Source of the DNA: Trueperaceae bacterium
GTDB taxonomy: Bacteria; Deinococcota; Deinococci; Deinococcales; Trueperaceae
Direction: 5' to 3'
Assembly: GCA_011390675.1 (NCBI GenBank)
Contig: JAABRX010000002.1
Location: 1-42,835, forward strand
Length of the DNA stretch: 42,835 bases
Shown: positions 1-8,647 of the stretch, piece by piece
Layout of the letters: each line of letters starts with the position of its first letter
How positions within the stretch are numbered: the first letter of the stretch is position 1
Program-made: the position numbers and the translations under genes
Notes under the pieces: model-generated
The model's database searches: none
Told to the model about the DNA's origin: nothing
The model's input: the letters and a program-made list of their open reading frames with translations, nothing else

Positions 1-2006
1 GCCGGGGCGCCATCCTCGACCGCGGCCTCGCCGTCGTCGGCGGCGGCGTCATCTTCGCCACCGTCCGCCGCTTCGCCACCGTCCGCCGCATCGTCCGCGA
101 CTTCGTCCGCAGCGTCGTCCGTCGCCTCGTCCGCCGGCTCGTCGCCGAACAGGAACGGCGCGTCGACCGCCTCGCCCAGCGACTCCTCGACGTCGATGCG
201 GGCGCGCAACTCCGTCAACCACGCGTCGCGAAGCTCCGCGCGCTCCTGCGCGAGCACGGTGTTGGTGACCTGTGCCCGCACCTCGTCGAGCGGCCGGAGG
301 CGCTCGGGGGTGCGCTGGGCGACGAGCACCACGTAGCGCTCGACGAACGTCGCGAGCGGGTCGGCCTCTTCGGCCTCGCCCTCGGTATCGACGGCGTCGG
401 GCAGCGCTTCGGCCTCCGGCTCCTCGGCGATGGCGAGCACGTCCGAGATCGACCAGACGCCGTCGGGGAGCTCGGTGAAGGCCTCGGTGCCGAACAGCGT
501 GGTGTCGAGGATGCCCTCGAGCTCGCCGGGGCGGACGGTGCCGAGCTCTTCGACGCCGGCCTCGAGATCGCCGGCGACCGCGACGACGTCCTCGCCCGCG
601 AGGGTGCGCTCACGGAACGCCGCGGCCGCTTCGATCGAGCCGAGGTCGACGCGCAGCACGTCGGCGGAGGCCGGCACCGTGAACTGCGCCGGGTTCTGCT
701 CGTAGTAGGCGACGACGTCGTCCTCGGCGGCCTCGGCGTCGCGGGCGACGTACGCCAGCGCGCTCTGGGCGACCTGCGAACGGGTGCCGACGAACGGCAC
801 GCCGAGTTCGCTCGCCCCCTGCGCCGCGAGCTCCTGGTCGACGAGCTGACCCAGGATCGCCGGCTTGAAGAAGGCGGTGATCAGGATCGCGCTGTCGGGC
901 GAGAGCGACTGCTGGATCTGCGGGTTCGTGTACGTGGAGCGCACCAGTTGCGAGCGCAGGATCTCGACGTCGCCGACGCGCGCGACCGGCTCGTCCTCGA
1001 AGCTCAGGCTGCTCGTGGCCGGGAACTCGACGCGGGCGGCGGCGACCAGGTCCTCGACCGCGCGCTCGAGCACGCCGACCTGCTTGGCGGAGAGCGCGTC
1101 CTCGCGCACGGTCGCAGCGACCTCGTCGAACGGGCGCCGCTCGGCGGCGAGGTAGGCCTCGACGACCACGACGTGGAAGCGGCCGTCCGACTCCACGACC
1201 TCGGTGACCCCCGGTCCGCGCAGCCCGAAGGCCGCGGTGGCGACCGGCGTCGGGAGGGCCGGCCGGCCGACGGGACGCGGGTCGGTCTCGCCCGCGGCAG
1301 CGCCGAGCGCCCCGTCGCGATCCGCACGTTCGACCGACACCTCGCGCGCCACGTCGGCGGCGTCTTCACCGGCGAGCACCCGGGCGCGCGCCTCGGTGGC
1401 GGCCTCGAGGGACTCGGTGACGATGTGGCGGGCTTCGATGCGCTCCTCGCTGAGGTAGCTGTCGCGGTTGCCCTCGAAGAAGGCGCGCGCTTCGTCGTCC
1501 GACACCTCGATGCCGTCGACCAGCGAAGCCTCCCAGCGCTGCTGGCGCAGCTGCTCGCGGAGGTACTCGCGGAAGGTCTGGTCGGTGAACCCGGAGCCGG
1601 CGATCAGGTTGAGGTACGCCTGGTCGTTCGAGCGACCGTCGACGCCGCGGCTGGCGCGGAACTCGGAGACGGCCGTGCGGACGTCGCCATCGCTGACGCG
1701 CTGACGCGCGGCGTCCTGGCGGACGACCTCCTGGCGGACGAGGGTGTCGACGAGCAAGAGCTCGAGGTCCTCGCCCACCTCGCCCTCGGTGACGGTGACG
1801 AAGAGCGGGTTCGAGCGGGTCTGGGCGACCTGGAGCTCGCGGATCGGCTCGCCGTTGACGGTCAAGGCGATCGCGCTCGTGTCGCCCGAGCCGCCGAGGC
1901 CACCGAGGCCACCGAGGCTGGGCGTGAAGGTGATGACCATCCCGAGCAAGAGCCCGATCGAGACGAACCAGAGGATGATCGTGTTGGCGCGACGGCTGAG
2001 CTTCAT
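1..2006 (-). CDS. Membrane-anchored SurA/PpiC-type peptidyl-prolyl isomerase (PpiD-like), 3' end outside window
   Basis: Likely folds exported proteins at the outer face of the cytoplasmic membrane. The frame is open from the ATG at 2006 to the left edge (about 668 codons seen, no stop). Residues 8-28 form one membrane helix, followed by a Gly-Leu-Gly linker (32-39). Residues about 45-165 resemble the SurA N-terminal chaperone domain. Residues about 188-285 match a PpiC rotamase domain: EARHIV, then an A-rich helix, then RFHVVVVEA. A second, weaker SurA_N/PpiC-like unit follows. The visible C-terminus, encoded by about 1-160, is low-complexity Asp/Glu/Ala. The start is supported by CCTCC (GGAGG on the coding strand) at 2019-2023. 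The domain order resembles PpiD, but the double unit and acidic tail are unlike E. coli PpiD. Function is inferred from family. Confidence 0.85.
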   Translation of the reverse strand, partial: MKLSRRANTIILWFVSIGLLLGMVITFTPSLGGLGGLGGSGDTSAIALTVNGEPIRELQVAQTRSNPLFVTVTEGEVGEDLELLLVDTLVRQEVVRQDAARQRVSDGDVRTAVSEFRASRGVDGRSNDQAYLNLIAGSGFTDQTFREYLREQLRQQRWEASLVDGIEVSDDEARAFFEGNRDSYLSEERIEARHIVTESLEAATEARARVLAGEDAADVAREVSVERADRDGALGAAAGETDPRPVGRPALPTPVATAAFGLRGPGVTEVVESDGRFHVVVVEAYLAAERRPFDEVAATVREDALSAKQVGVLERAVEDLVAAARVEFPATSSLSFEDEPVARVGDVEILRSQLVRSTYTNPQIQQSLSPDSAILITAFFKPAILGQLVDQELAAQGASELGVPFVGTRSQVAQSALAYVARDAEAAEDDVVAYYEQNPAQFTVPASADVLRVDLGSIEAAAAFRERTLAGEDVVAVAGDLEAGVEELGTVRPGELEGILDTTLFGTEAFTELPDGVWSISDVLAIAEEPEAEALPDAVDTEGEAEEADPLATFVERYVVLVAQRTPERLRPLDEVRAQVTNTVLAQERAELRDAWLTELRARIDVEESLGEAVDAPFLFGDEPADEATDDAADEVADDAADGGEAADGGEDDAAADDGEAAVEDGAP

Positions 2007-2011
2007 GGGTG

Positions 2012-2040
2012 TTGACGTCCTCCAGGGGTGGTGCTAGCTT
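2012..2040 (+). promoter_or_regulatory. Promoter for tRNA-Arg
   Basis: TTGACG (2012-2017), a 17-bp spacer, then TAGCTT (2035-2040). The expected start near 2047 gives a leader of about 20 nt before the tRNA. It overlaps the leader of the divergent chaperone gene, so the two transcription units share this DNA. Confidence 0.65.
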
Positions 2041-2066
2041 GACGTTTGCGTTCATGCGGTTCCCGC

Positions 2067-2143
2067 GCGCCCGTAGCTCAGTCGGATAGAGCGTTCGCCT
2101 CCGGAGCGAAAGGTCACAGGTTCGAATCCTGTCGGGCGCACCA
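2067..2143 (+). tRNA. tRNA-Arg (anticodon CCG)
   Basis: A complete cloverleaf can be drawn. The acceptor stem GCGCCCG pairs with CGGGCGC and is followed by an encoded ACCA end. The D arm is GCTCAGTCGGATAGAGC. The anticodon stem TTCGC/GCGAA holds the loop CTCCGGA, giving anticodon CCG, which reads CGG arginine codons. The T arm contains GGTTCGAATCC. Length is 77 nt including CCA. Confidence 0.97.
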
Positions 2144-2226
2144 AACCGCGGCGTGGCATCTTGGGACGACGCGCACGACCGTTCGGCAGCGCCGACGAGT
2201 GTAGCACGCACCCCGGATGAGGAGTT

Positions 2227-2254
2227 CGCGGGCGGCCCTAAGGGGCCGCCCGCG
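2227..2254. terminator. Hairpin terminator between tRNA-Arg and the S41 protease gene
   Basis: A perfect 12-bp stem (2227-2238 with 2243-2254) closes a TAAG loop. It lies between the end of the tRNA and the end of the convergent protease gene, so it could serve both. No T-run follows on either strand. Confidence 0.65.
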
Positions 2255-2281
2255 TGCTCGTGCGGGCGCCGGACGAAGCCC

Positions 2282-3682
2282 TCAGAAGTACGTCCCGGGC
2301 GTGAACGGCAGCGCTCCCAACAGCCGCCGCGCCTCCGCGACCGGCGGGTCGACGCCGCGCGCCAGGTCGCGGACGTCCGCGCGCGCGACCACGTCCGGCG
2401 CGACGCCGCCCACGAGCGACGCACCGGACGGGCTGCGCAGGTCGGCGATCGCCACGAGCACGCGGCTTCCATCGGGCAGCTCGAAGGCGCGCACCGCCTC
2501 GACGTTCCCCGACGTCCGCTCACCGACGACCCGAGCGCCGATCCCCTCGGCGAGCGCCGCGGCCAGGACCTCCGCCGCGCTGGCGTTCTCGGAGCCCACG
2601 AGGACGACGACCGGACCGTCGAAGCGCACGGGGTCGGCCAACCGCTGCTCGCCCAGCGACCGGCCGTCGGGCTGCCGCAACCGCGCCACCGCCACCGGGC
2701 CTCCGGGCGCCGCTTCGATGCCGGCGGTCGCGCGCCATGCCTCCTCGCCCCGCGCGACCGCGACGGACCAGGTCCCGTCGCCGAACGCGGCGAACGTGAG
2801 TCCGGCCTCGAGCACGCGTCCGCCCAGGTTGCCGCGCAGGTCGAGCACCAACGCCCGTGCCCCGGAGGCGACCAACCCCCGCACCGCGGCATGCACGTCG
2901 GCCGCGACGTCCTCGGTGTTGAACGTCGGAACGTGGAGGTAGCCGACGCCATCGTCCAGAAGCGCCGCGTAGGGGCGCGCGGCGACCGCCTCGAAGTCGA
3001 CCGCGGCCCCGACCACGTCGAGGTCGAAGCGGACGCGTCCGCGCTCGACCGTGAGCGCCGCCGGTCCGGCGCGCAGCGCGTCGGCCAGCGCGGCGTTGGC
3101 GGCGAACAGGCTGCCCACGCGCCGCAGGTCGAGGTCGCCCACCGCCGTGATCACGTCCGCCCGACGCAACCCGGCGCGGTCGGCCGGCGTGCTCGGGTAG
3201 ACGCGCTCGACGACCAGCCCACGGTCCTCCACGTAGGCGAGCTGCACGCCCAGACGGACCGGCTCCGCGTCGCTCGGCGACCTCGGAGCGGGGGCGGACG
3301 CCGCCGCCGGGCGCCCCAGCCAGCTCGAATGCCCGTCGGCCAGCGACCGCAGCATGCGCCCCATCACGGCATCGAAGGCGGCCCGGCCGTCGGCCACGGC
3401 GGCGGCCTCGCGGTACTCGGCGCCCCACAGGGCCCAGTCGCGCTGTTCGGGCGCGTGGTACTCGGTCGCGAAGAGCGCCACCACGGCGTCGACGACCCGC
3501 CCGCGACCCTCGGCGGAGTCCCACGCCGCGGCGATCGGGGCCGAGGTCGTCGGAGGCTGTGGGAGCGCGCTCGGTTGAGCCCGCGCCATCGGCGTCGCGA
3601 GCGCCAGCAGGCCGACGGCGATCAGGACGGCAGCGAGCACCGCGCGCCGGCGACGCCCGCAGGCGGCCCCCGTGCCGGTCAC
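2282..3682 (-). CDS. Secreted S41-family (C-terminal processing type) protease with PDZ domain
   Basis: A predicted envelope serine protease of 466 aa. An Arg-rich start and a hydrophobic segment ending in ATPMARAQ form a signal peptide. A PDZ domain lies around residues 130-190 (RLGVQLAYVEDRGLVVERV, then DRAGLRRADVI). The S41 core follows: GVGYLHVPTF, ALVLDLRGNLGG and the nucleophile region GSENASAAEVL (Ser in SAAE). Where CtpA has GKG with the catalytic Lys, this protein reads GERTSGNVEAV, so that Lys is absent; another base may be used or activity altered. The GTG at 3682 overlaps the upstream stop by 4 nt (GTGA); an in-frame GTG at 3685 is equally possible. It is last in an operon with a TPR and a GerMN protein. 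Confidence 0.88.
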   Translation of the reverse strand: MTGTGAACGRRRRAVLAAVLIAVGLLALATPMARAQPSALPQPPTTSAPIAAAWDSAEGRGRVVDAVVALFATEYHAPEQRDWALWGAEYREAAAVADGRAAFDAVMGRMLRSLADGHSSWLGRPAAASAPAPRSPSDAEPVRLGVQLAYVEDRGLVVERVYPSTPADRAGLRRADVITAVGDLDLRRVGSLFAANAALADALRAGPAALTVERGRVRFDLDVVGAAVDFEAVAARPYAALLDDGVGYLHVPTFNTEDVAADVHAAVRGLVASGARALVLDLRGNLGGRVLEAGLTFAAFGDGTWSVAVARGEEAWRATAGIEAAPGGPVAVARLRQPDGRSLGEQRLADPVRFDGPVVVLVGSENASAAEVLAAALAEGIGARVVGERTSGNVEAVRAFELPDGSRVLVAIADLRSPSGASLVGGVAPDVVARADVRDLARGVDPPVAEARRLLGALPFTPGTYF

Positions 3683-4203
3683 CACCTCGGCAGCGCCCCG
3701 TCCGGTCGCCGCCAGGGCCAGGCCACCATCACGCCCTCGCCGCCCCAGGCCTCGAGCGCGCGCCCGTCGACGCGCACCTCGACCGCCTCGACGCCGCGCG
3801 GTTGCGTCAGCGTGTACGTGAGCTGCGCGATGCGCCCGATCATCGAGGCCGTGCCGCCACCCGCGACGACGGCCTCGTCGAGGTCGACCACCAGCACGTC
3901 GCCCACCCACGTGACGCTCCGGACGTCCGTGCCCGAGGGCACCTCGCTCGCCAACCCACGGGCCGCCTCCGCCGCGGTCGGGCCCGCGGCGAGCGCCTCC
4001 ACGGCGACTCGCGCGGCTTCGAGGGCGCCCTCGGGCCGCAGGCGTCGGGCGACCGCCTCGAGCGTGAACGCGCCCCCCTCGTCGCGCACCAGGTAGACCA
4101 CCGTGTCGGGCAGGCGCTGCATGGTGCGCAGCGCGAGCGCCCCGAACACCGCGAGCAGGAGGAGCAGCGCCAACGCCGCCACCCGCAGGACGACGGTGCG
4201 CAT
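3679..4203 (-). CDS. Membrane-anchored GerMN-domain protein
   Basis: A 174-aa protein with an N-terminal anchor or signal helix (residues about 6-25, Leu/Ala-rich). The GerMN/sporulation-germination-like fold follows: [39 protein letters not shown], and [16 protein letters not shown]. GerMN domains occur outside spore formers, often in lipoproteins linked to the cell wall, so sporulation need not be implied. The gene starts 2 nt after the TPR gene stop and overlaps the S41 protease start by 4 nt, so the three genes are probably cotranslated. Domain assignment is from pattern; the molecular role is unknown. Confidence 0.8.
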   Translation of the reverse strand: MRTVVLRVAALALLLLLAVFGALALRTMQRLPDTVVYLVRDEGGAFTLEAVARRLRPEGALEAARVAVEALAAGPTAAEAARGLASEVPSGTDVRSVTWVGDVLVVDLDEAVVAGGGTASMIGRIAQLTYTLTQPRGVEAVEVRVDGRALEAWGGEGVMVAWPWRRPDGALPRW

Positions 4204-4205
4204 GG

Positions 4206-5744
4206 TCACGGCTGCTCGGCGTCGGGGTCGGGGTCGGCGCCACCGTCCGGATCGACGTCGGGCGCCGCTTCGGGGGCTGCCCGGAACGCGGCGTCCTCGG
4301 CGAACCAAGCGACGTCGGCATCCTCGGGCAGGAGCTCCGCGGCGCGCGCGTACGCCGTGGCGGCCGCCTCGAAGTCGCGCACGGTGTACGCGACGCGCCC
4401 GAGCCAGCTCCAGGCGAGGCCCGAACCGGGGTCCGCCGCGACGACCGACTCGAAGCGCGCCCGGGCCGTCGCCAGATCGGCAGCTTCGAACGCCGCCACC
4501 CCGGCGGCGAAGGCGGCGGCGACCTCCGGATCGGCGTCGCGGCCGTACGCGAGCTGCTCGCGCAGGCGGTTGCGGAAGAAGAGGGCGCGCTCGTCCGCCG
4601 GGTCCAGCTCGACGACGCGCGCCCAGGCCGCCTCCGCCGCTTCGAGCGCGCCGGCCTCCTGCAGGCTGCGCGCGCGCCACACCCACGCCTCGACGAACCC
4701 CGGGTTCCCCTCGGTCGCGGCGACGAAGCGCGCCGTCGCCGCAGCCAGGTCGCCCCGCTCGTACGCGGCCAGCCCTTCCAGGAACGCACCCCCCGCCTCG
4801 ACCCCGAAGTCGCGCTCGAGCTCGGCGGCGCGCAGGAAGTACGCGAGCCCGGCGTCGTCCGGGCGCAGCGCCGACGCGGCACCGAACGCCGCGACGGCGG
4901 CCACCGGATCGCCCGTTTCCAACGCCACCCGGCCGGCCCACGCGTGCGCGTCGGCGTACTCGGGGGCCGCCCCGACCGCCTCGGCGAACGCCGTCGCCGC
5001 GACCTCGAGGTCGCCCGCTTCGTAGGCCGCCATGCCGCGGCGGAACGCCGCGCTGGCGACGACGCCGACGCGCTCACCGAGCTCGGCCTCGGCCACGAAG
5101 TAGGCGGCGTCCGGGTCGTCGGGCCGCAACGCCGCCCAACGGCGCAGGTACGGCAGGGCCGCGCCCGGGTCGCCCCCCTCGAACAGCACCCGCCCGAACC
5201 AGCGGTGGGCGTCGGGGTCGTCGGGTACGAGTTCGAGCCAACGAGCGAAGGCGGCGCGGGCCGCCTCGCGGTCCTCCGCTTGGTAGCGCGCGAACCCGTA
5301 CCCCCGCAGCGCCTCGGTGGCCACCTCCAGGAGGGTGCCCGGCGGCGCGGGCATCCGTTGCTCCGGTTCGGCCCACGGGTCCTCGGGGCGCGCCGCCTCG
5401 AGCGCGTCGACGGCGGCCACCGCCCGCACCCACCAGCCGACCGCCACATGGGTGCGCAGCGACGCCCGCAACGGGACCGGATGCCCAGGTGCGGCCTCGA
5501 TCGCCCCCCGGACCGCGATCAACGCGGTCCGCCAAGCGGGGGCATCGGGCGTCCACGGCCGCGGCGAGTCGACGGCCGCCGCGAGCGCCTCGACCGCCCC
5601 CGCCCACGCGGCCGCAGCCGCCGCGGGCAGCGGCGGATCGCCCGGCGCGAACCCCACCTGCGCCGCGGCGCTCCCGGCGAGGCACGCGCTGGCCAGGCAC
5701 GCCAGGAGCGCGTGGCCGAGGGGGCGGCGTCGCGTACGGTGCAT
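4206..5744 (-). CDS. Secreted tetratricopeptide-repeat protein
   Basis: A 512-aa exported scaffold-type protein. I chose the ATG at 5744 because it opens a good signal peptide (an Arg-rich start, then a hydrophobic core ending SAAAQ); an in-frame extension upstream would bury it. The rest is a chain of at least seven Ala-rich helical hairpins of 34-40 residues with TPR spacing, recurring as AxxxFxxAxxxxPxxxxAWxWLGRV and YxxGDxxxA. The C-terminus is Asp/Pro-rich. TPR arrays bind proteins, and the partner may be one of the two downstream envelope products. A TACAAC box 5 nt before the ATG could be a weak -10 for a leaderless message, but it lacks the final T seen elsewhere here. Confidence 0.85.
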   Translation of the reverse strand: MHRTRRRPLGHALLACLASACLAGSAAAQVGFAPGDPPLPAAAAAAWAGAVEALAAAVDSPRPWTPDAPAWRTALIAVRGAIEAAPGHPVPLRASLRTHVAVGWWVRAVAAVDALEAARPEDPWAEPEQRMPAPPGTLLEVATEALRGYGFARYQAEDREAARAAFARWLELVPDDPDAHRWFGRVLFEGGDPGAALPYLRRWAALRPDDPDAAYFVAEAELGERVGVVASAAFRRGMAAYEAGDLEVAATAFAEAVGAAPEYADAHAWAGRVALETGDPVAAVAAFGAASALRPDDAGLAYFLRAAELERDFGVEAGGAFLEGLAAYERGDLAAATARFVAATEGNPGFVEAWVWRARSLQEAGALEAAEAAWARVVELDPADERALFFRNRLREQLAYGRDADPEVAAAFAAGVAAFEAADLATARARFESVVAADPGSGLAWSWLGRVAYTVRDFEAAATAYARAAELLPEDADVAWFAEDAAFRAAPEAAPDVDPDGGADPDPDAEQP

Positions 5745-5783
5745 GCCCCGTTGTACCGGAACGCGATGAAGCGCGCGTGGGCG

Positions 5784-5823
5784 CCGACCCCAAATCCGGT
5801 CGGCCGACCCCAAATCAGGTCGG
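5784..5823. repeat. Two tandem 20-bp dyad-symmetric repeats upstream of ffh
   Basis: CCGACCCCAAATCCGGTCGG (5784-5803) is followed directly by a second copy (5804-5823) differing at one base (C to A). Each copy carries inverted ends CCGACC/GGTCGG around an AT-containing core. A third, looser copy with the same ends sits at 5845-5863. Placement just upstream of the ffh -35 suggests an operator, but no matching regulator is identified. Confidence 0.7.
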
Positions 5824-5872
5824 TCGACCGCCGATCGGGCCGGGCCGACCGACCCACGGTCGGGCCGCGCGA

Positions 5873-5901
5873 TTGACCCTCATCGTCCACGTGGGTACCC
5901 T
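5873..5901 (+). promoter_or_regulatory. Promoter for ffh
   Basis: TTGACC (5873-5878), a 17-bp spacer, then TACCCT (5896-5901). The predicted start near 5908 leaves a leader of about 64 nt that includes the Shine-Dalgarno AGGAGAGG at 5954-5961. Confidence 0.7.
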
Positions 5902-5971
5902 GGGCGCCCGGACACCGCGCACGCACCCGCGTCCGACGCGCACCGGCCCGTGCAGGAGAGGATCGACCCCC

Positions 5972-7294
5972 ATGTTCCAGAGCCTCGGCGACCGACTGCA
6001 GAACGTCTTCGACGGCCTCCGCGGCCGCGGCAAGCTCAGCGAGGCCGACGTCAAGGCCGCGCTCCGCGAGGTGCGCGTCGCGCTGCTCGAGGCCGACGTC
6101 AACCTCGAGGTGGCGAAGGACTTCGTCGCGCAGGTCCAGGAGAAGGCGATCGGTTCGGAGACCCTCCTGTCCCTGAACCCCGACCAGCGCGTGGTCGCGA
6201 TCGTCCACGAGCAGATGGTGGCGACGCTCGGCGGCAAGGCGGCCGTCCCCAACCTGCGCAACGACGGCAACGTCTGGATGCTCGTCGGCCTGCAGGGGGC
6301 CGGCAAGACGACGACCGCCGGCAAGCTCGCCTACCGGTACAAGGCGCAGGGGCGCCGCCCGTTGCTCGTGGCCGCCGACACCCAGCGCCCCGCGGCGCGC
6401 GAGCAGCTGCGCATCCTCGGGCAGCAGATCGGCGTGCCCGTGCTCGAGGTGGGCGACGACGAGCCGGTGCGCGTGACCAAACAGCGCCTGGACGCCGCGC
6501 TGAAGGCGGACTTCCGCGACCTCGTGATCGTCGACACCGCGGGTCGCCTGCAGATCGACGAGGGCCTGATGGGGCAACTCCAGGAGCTCCGCGACGCCCT
6601 GCAACCGACCGAGCGGCTGCTGGTGGTCGACGCCATGACCGGGCAGCAGTCGCTGCCGGTCGCCAAGAGCTTCGACGAGCGCGTCGGCCTCTCGGGCCTG
6701 ATCCTCACCAAGATGGACGGCGACGCGCGCGGTGGGGCGGCGCTGTCGGCCAAGCACGTCACGGGCAAGCCGATCCTCTTCGCCGGGATGAGCGAGAAGA
6801 TCGACGGCCTCGAGCCGTTCCACCCCGATCGCATCGCCGGCCGGATCCTGGGCATGGGCGACGTGCTCACGCTCATCGAGAAGGCCAAGGCGCTCGAAGG
6901 CGACGACGACGGCGCTCTCGAGAAGGGCAAGGGGATCGGCGATTTCTCGCTCGCCGACATGCTCACGCAGATGCGGCGCATCAAGCAGATGGGCTCGTTC
7001 AGCGACGTCCTCGGCATGATCCCGGGGGCGAACAAGCTGATGCCGCCGGGGGCGCAGGTCGACGAGCGCGAGATCGGCCGCGTCGAAGCGATCATCTCCT
7101 CGATGACCGAGCGCGAACGGCGCGACCCCAAGCTGCTCAACGCCAGCCGCCGCAAGCGCATCGCGCGCGGCTCGGGCACCACGGTGCAAGACGTCAACCG
7201 GCTCATGCGCAACTACGAGGAGATGCGGACGCTCATGAAGCGCATGGGCAAGCGACCCCCCGGGCGCGGTGGCCGCAACCGGCCTCGGTTCTGA
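5972..7294 (+). CDS. ffh: Signal recognition particle GTPase Ffh
   Basis: The protein subunit of SRP binds signal sequences of nascent membrane and secreted proteins and the SRP RNA, then docks with FtsY. The 440-aa length is typical. The N domain (1-95) leads into the G domain: P-loop [10 protein letters not shown] (106-115), DTQRP (136-140), DTAGR (188-192) and the [10 protein letters not shown] loop. The M domain begins near residue 320, with the Met-rich [14 protein letters not shown] and the SRP-RNA-binding stretch around [23 protein letters not shown] stands 10 nt before the ATG. It sits upstream of rpsP, as in many bacteria, but rpsP has its own promoter candidate. Confidence 0.98.
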   Translation: MFQSLGDRLQNVFDGLRGRGKLSEADVKAALREVRVALLEADVNLEVAKDFVAQVQEKAIGSETLLSLNPDQRVVAIVHEQMVATLGGKAAVPNLRNDGNVWMLVGLQGAGKTTTAGKLAYRYKAQGRRPLLVAADTQRPAAREQLRILGQQIGVPVLEVGDDEPVRVTKQRLDAALKADFRDLVIVDTAGRLQIDEGLMGQLQELRDALQPTERLLVVDAMTGQQSLPVAKSFDERVGLSGLILTKMDGDARGGAALSAKHVTGKPILFAGMSEKIDGLEPFHPDRIAGRILGMGDVLTLIEKAKALEGDDDGALEKGKGIGDFSLADMLTQMRRIKQMGSFSDVLGMIPGANKLMPPGAQVDEREIGRVEAIISSMTERERRDPKLLNASRRKRIARGSGTTVQDVNRLMRNYEEMRTLMKRMGKRPPGRGGRNRPRF

Positions 7295-7334
7295 GCGAAC
7301 GAAGGCCGCGCTTGCGGATTCCTGCCCAGATCGA

Positions 7335-7364
7335 TTGGACAGCGCACCCCGGGTCGTGTAGCAT
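7335..7364 (+). promoter_or_regulatory. Promoter for the rpsP operon
   Basis: TTGGAC (7335-7340), an 18-bp spacer, then TAGCAT (7359-7364). This gives a long leader of about 115 nt before rpsP, which is not obviously coding. Confidence 0.55.
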
Positions 7365-7483
7365 TCGAGGTTGAGACGCTCGACCCAGGTGCCGCCGCGC
7401 GGCGCCGCGGCCCGATCCCCGACCCAGCGCCACGCCCCGCGGCGTCGCCACGCAAGGGGACGCACCCCCAGGAGGACCCCACG

Positions 7484-7807
7484 ATGGTCAAGATCCGCAT
7501 GATGCGCATCGGCGCGAAGAAGAACCCGCACTACCGCATGGTCGTCGTCGACGCGCGCGTCAAGCGCGGCGGCGACTACCTCGAATCGCTCGGCCACGTC
7601 GATCCGCGCGCCGGCGACGGCGGCACCATGACCCTCGACGCCGATCGCGCCGCGCACTGGCTCGCCCGGGGCGCCCAGCCCACCGAGAGCGCGCTCCGCT
7701 TGCTCGAGAAGGCCGGCATCCCGGTGCCCGACGTCCAGGCCAAGCGCGCGCGCGGCCACATCGCCCGCGCCGCCGCCGCCGCTGCCGCCCAGCAAGCCAC
7801 GGCCTGA
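7484..7807 (+). CDS. rpsP: 30S ribosomal protein S16
   Basis: S16 is a small-subunit assembly protein that binds 16S rRNA. The start MVKIRMMRIGAKKNPHYRMV and the downstream VDARVKRGGDYLESLG are highly characteristic. The first 85 residues are the whole S16 fold; the remaining 20 or so are an Ala-rich tail (IARAAAAAAAQQ) common in GC-rich bacteria. AGGAGG at 7470-7475 stands 8 nt before the ATG. It is the first gene of a cluster with khpA, rimM, a glycosyltransferase and trmD. Confidence 0.98.
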   Translation: MVKIRMMRIGAKKNPHYRMVVVDARVKRGGDYLESLGHVDPRAGDGGTMTLDADRAAHWLARGAQPTESALRLLEKAGIPVPDVQAKRARGHIARAAAAAAAQQATA

Positions 7808-7818
7808 GTTCCGACCGC

Positions 7819-8052
7819 ATGCCGCGCGAACTGGTCGCGTACGTCGTCCAGAACCTCGTCTCGGACGTCGACGCCCTCGACGTCCGTGAGGTGGTCGACG
7901 ACCGCGGCGGCGTGCGCATCGAGATCCGCTGCGACGGCGCCGACGCCGGGCGCGTGATCGGCCGCGGCGGGCGCGTCATCAACGGGTTGCGCACCCTCGC
8001 GCGGGCCGCCACCGACGGCCGCCAACGCGTCGACGTCCATCTGATCGAGTAG
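7819..8052 (+). CDS. khpA: KH-domain RNA-binding protein KhpA
   Basis: A 77-aa single KH-domain protein. The GxxG loop is seen in GRVIGRGGRVINGLR, preceded by the beta strand VRIEIRC. KhpA usually lies between rpsP and rimM, as here, and in Gram-positive bacteria pairs with KhpB to bind many RNAs. The start is the ATG 11 nt after the rpsP stop; no strong Shine-Dalgarno is visible, so translation may be coupled. No KhpB/Jag gene is in the window. Confidence 0.93.
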   Translation: MPRELVAYVVQNLVSDVDALDVREVVDDRGGVRIEIRCDGADAGRVIGRGGRVINGLRTLARAATDGRQRVDVHLIE

Positions 8053-8058
8053 TCGCCG

Positions 8059-8634
8059 GTGCCCGAGCACCCCGCACCTGCGAAGAGCCCGTACCCCGCC
8101 GCTCCACCGACCGGCTGGGTGCGGCTCGCTCGGTTGGGTCGTCCGTTCCAGGTGCGCGGGTCGCTCAAGGCCGAACCGGTCAGCTCCAGCGCCGCGACCG
8201 CGCTCCGCGCCCTCGCGAAGGAGCTCGGCCCGGTCTGGGTCGACGGTCATGGCGCCACCCGGTTGCGCGAGGCGCGCACCGTCGGCGCCGGCCTGGTCTT
8301 GGCGGTCCAGGGGATCTACGCCCCGGAGCGCGCGCGCGCCCTCACCCACGCCCACGTCTGGGCCGATCCCGCCTGGCTCCCCGAACCGGACCCGGACGAC
8401 GATCCGGACGCCGTCGACGTCGCGCGCCTCGAGGGTGCGCCCGTGCGTCTGGACGGCGCTCCGTACGGGCGCGTCGCCTACGTGCTCGTGGGCGCCCAGG
8501 ACCTGCTCGCCATCGAGGGTCCGGAGGGCGAACGCCTGGTGCCGTGGGCAGCGCCGTACGTCGCTTGGGACGGCACCACCGTCGACCTGGTCGACGTGCC
8601 GCCGGGGCTGCTGGACGGGGATGGGCGCGCGTGA
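8059..8634 (+). CDS. rimM: Ribosome maturation factor RimM
   Basis: RimM binds S19 and helps mature the 3' domain of the 30S subunit. The 191-aa protein shows the RimM N-terminal beta barrel (WVRLARLGRPFQVRGSLKAE) and a PRC-barrel-like second half ending PYGRVAYVLVGAQDLLAIEG and VPWAAPYV. The GTG at 8059, 6 nt after khpA, is the best start, though about 15 extra residues precede the conserved fold and a later GTG is possible. Sequence is less conserved than the neighbours; assignment rests on the fold pattern plus position between rpsP and trmD. Confidence 0.9.
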   Translation: MPEHPAPAKSPYPAAPPTGWVRLARLGRPFQVRGSLKAEPVSSSAATALRALAKELGPVWVDGHGATRLREARTVGAGLVLAVQGIYAPERARALTHAHVWADPAWLPEPDPDDDPDAVDVARLEGAPVRLDGAPYGRVAYVLVGAQDLLAIEGPEGERLVPWAAPYVAWDGTTVDLVDVPPGLLDGDGRA

Positions 8635-8647
8635 CCGGCGTGCGATC

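Noticed and set aside
2198-2203. TACACT on the minus strand downstream of the tRNA as a promoter
   Set aside because: No start codon or gene follows at a useful distance; the only product would be antisense to the tRNA.
3679-4203. GerMN domain as evidence for sporulation
   Set aside because: This domain occurs in many non-spore-forming bacteria, and no other sporulation gene is in the window.
5745-5813. Extending the TPR protein upstream to an earlier in-frame start at 5813
   Set aside because: It would put about 23 charged residues in front of a clear signal peptide and would run through the dyad repeats.
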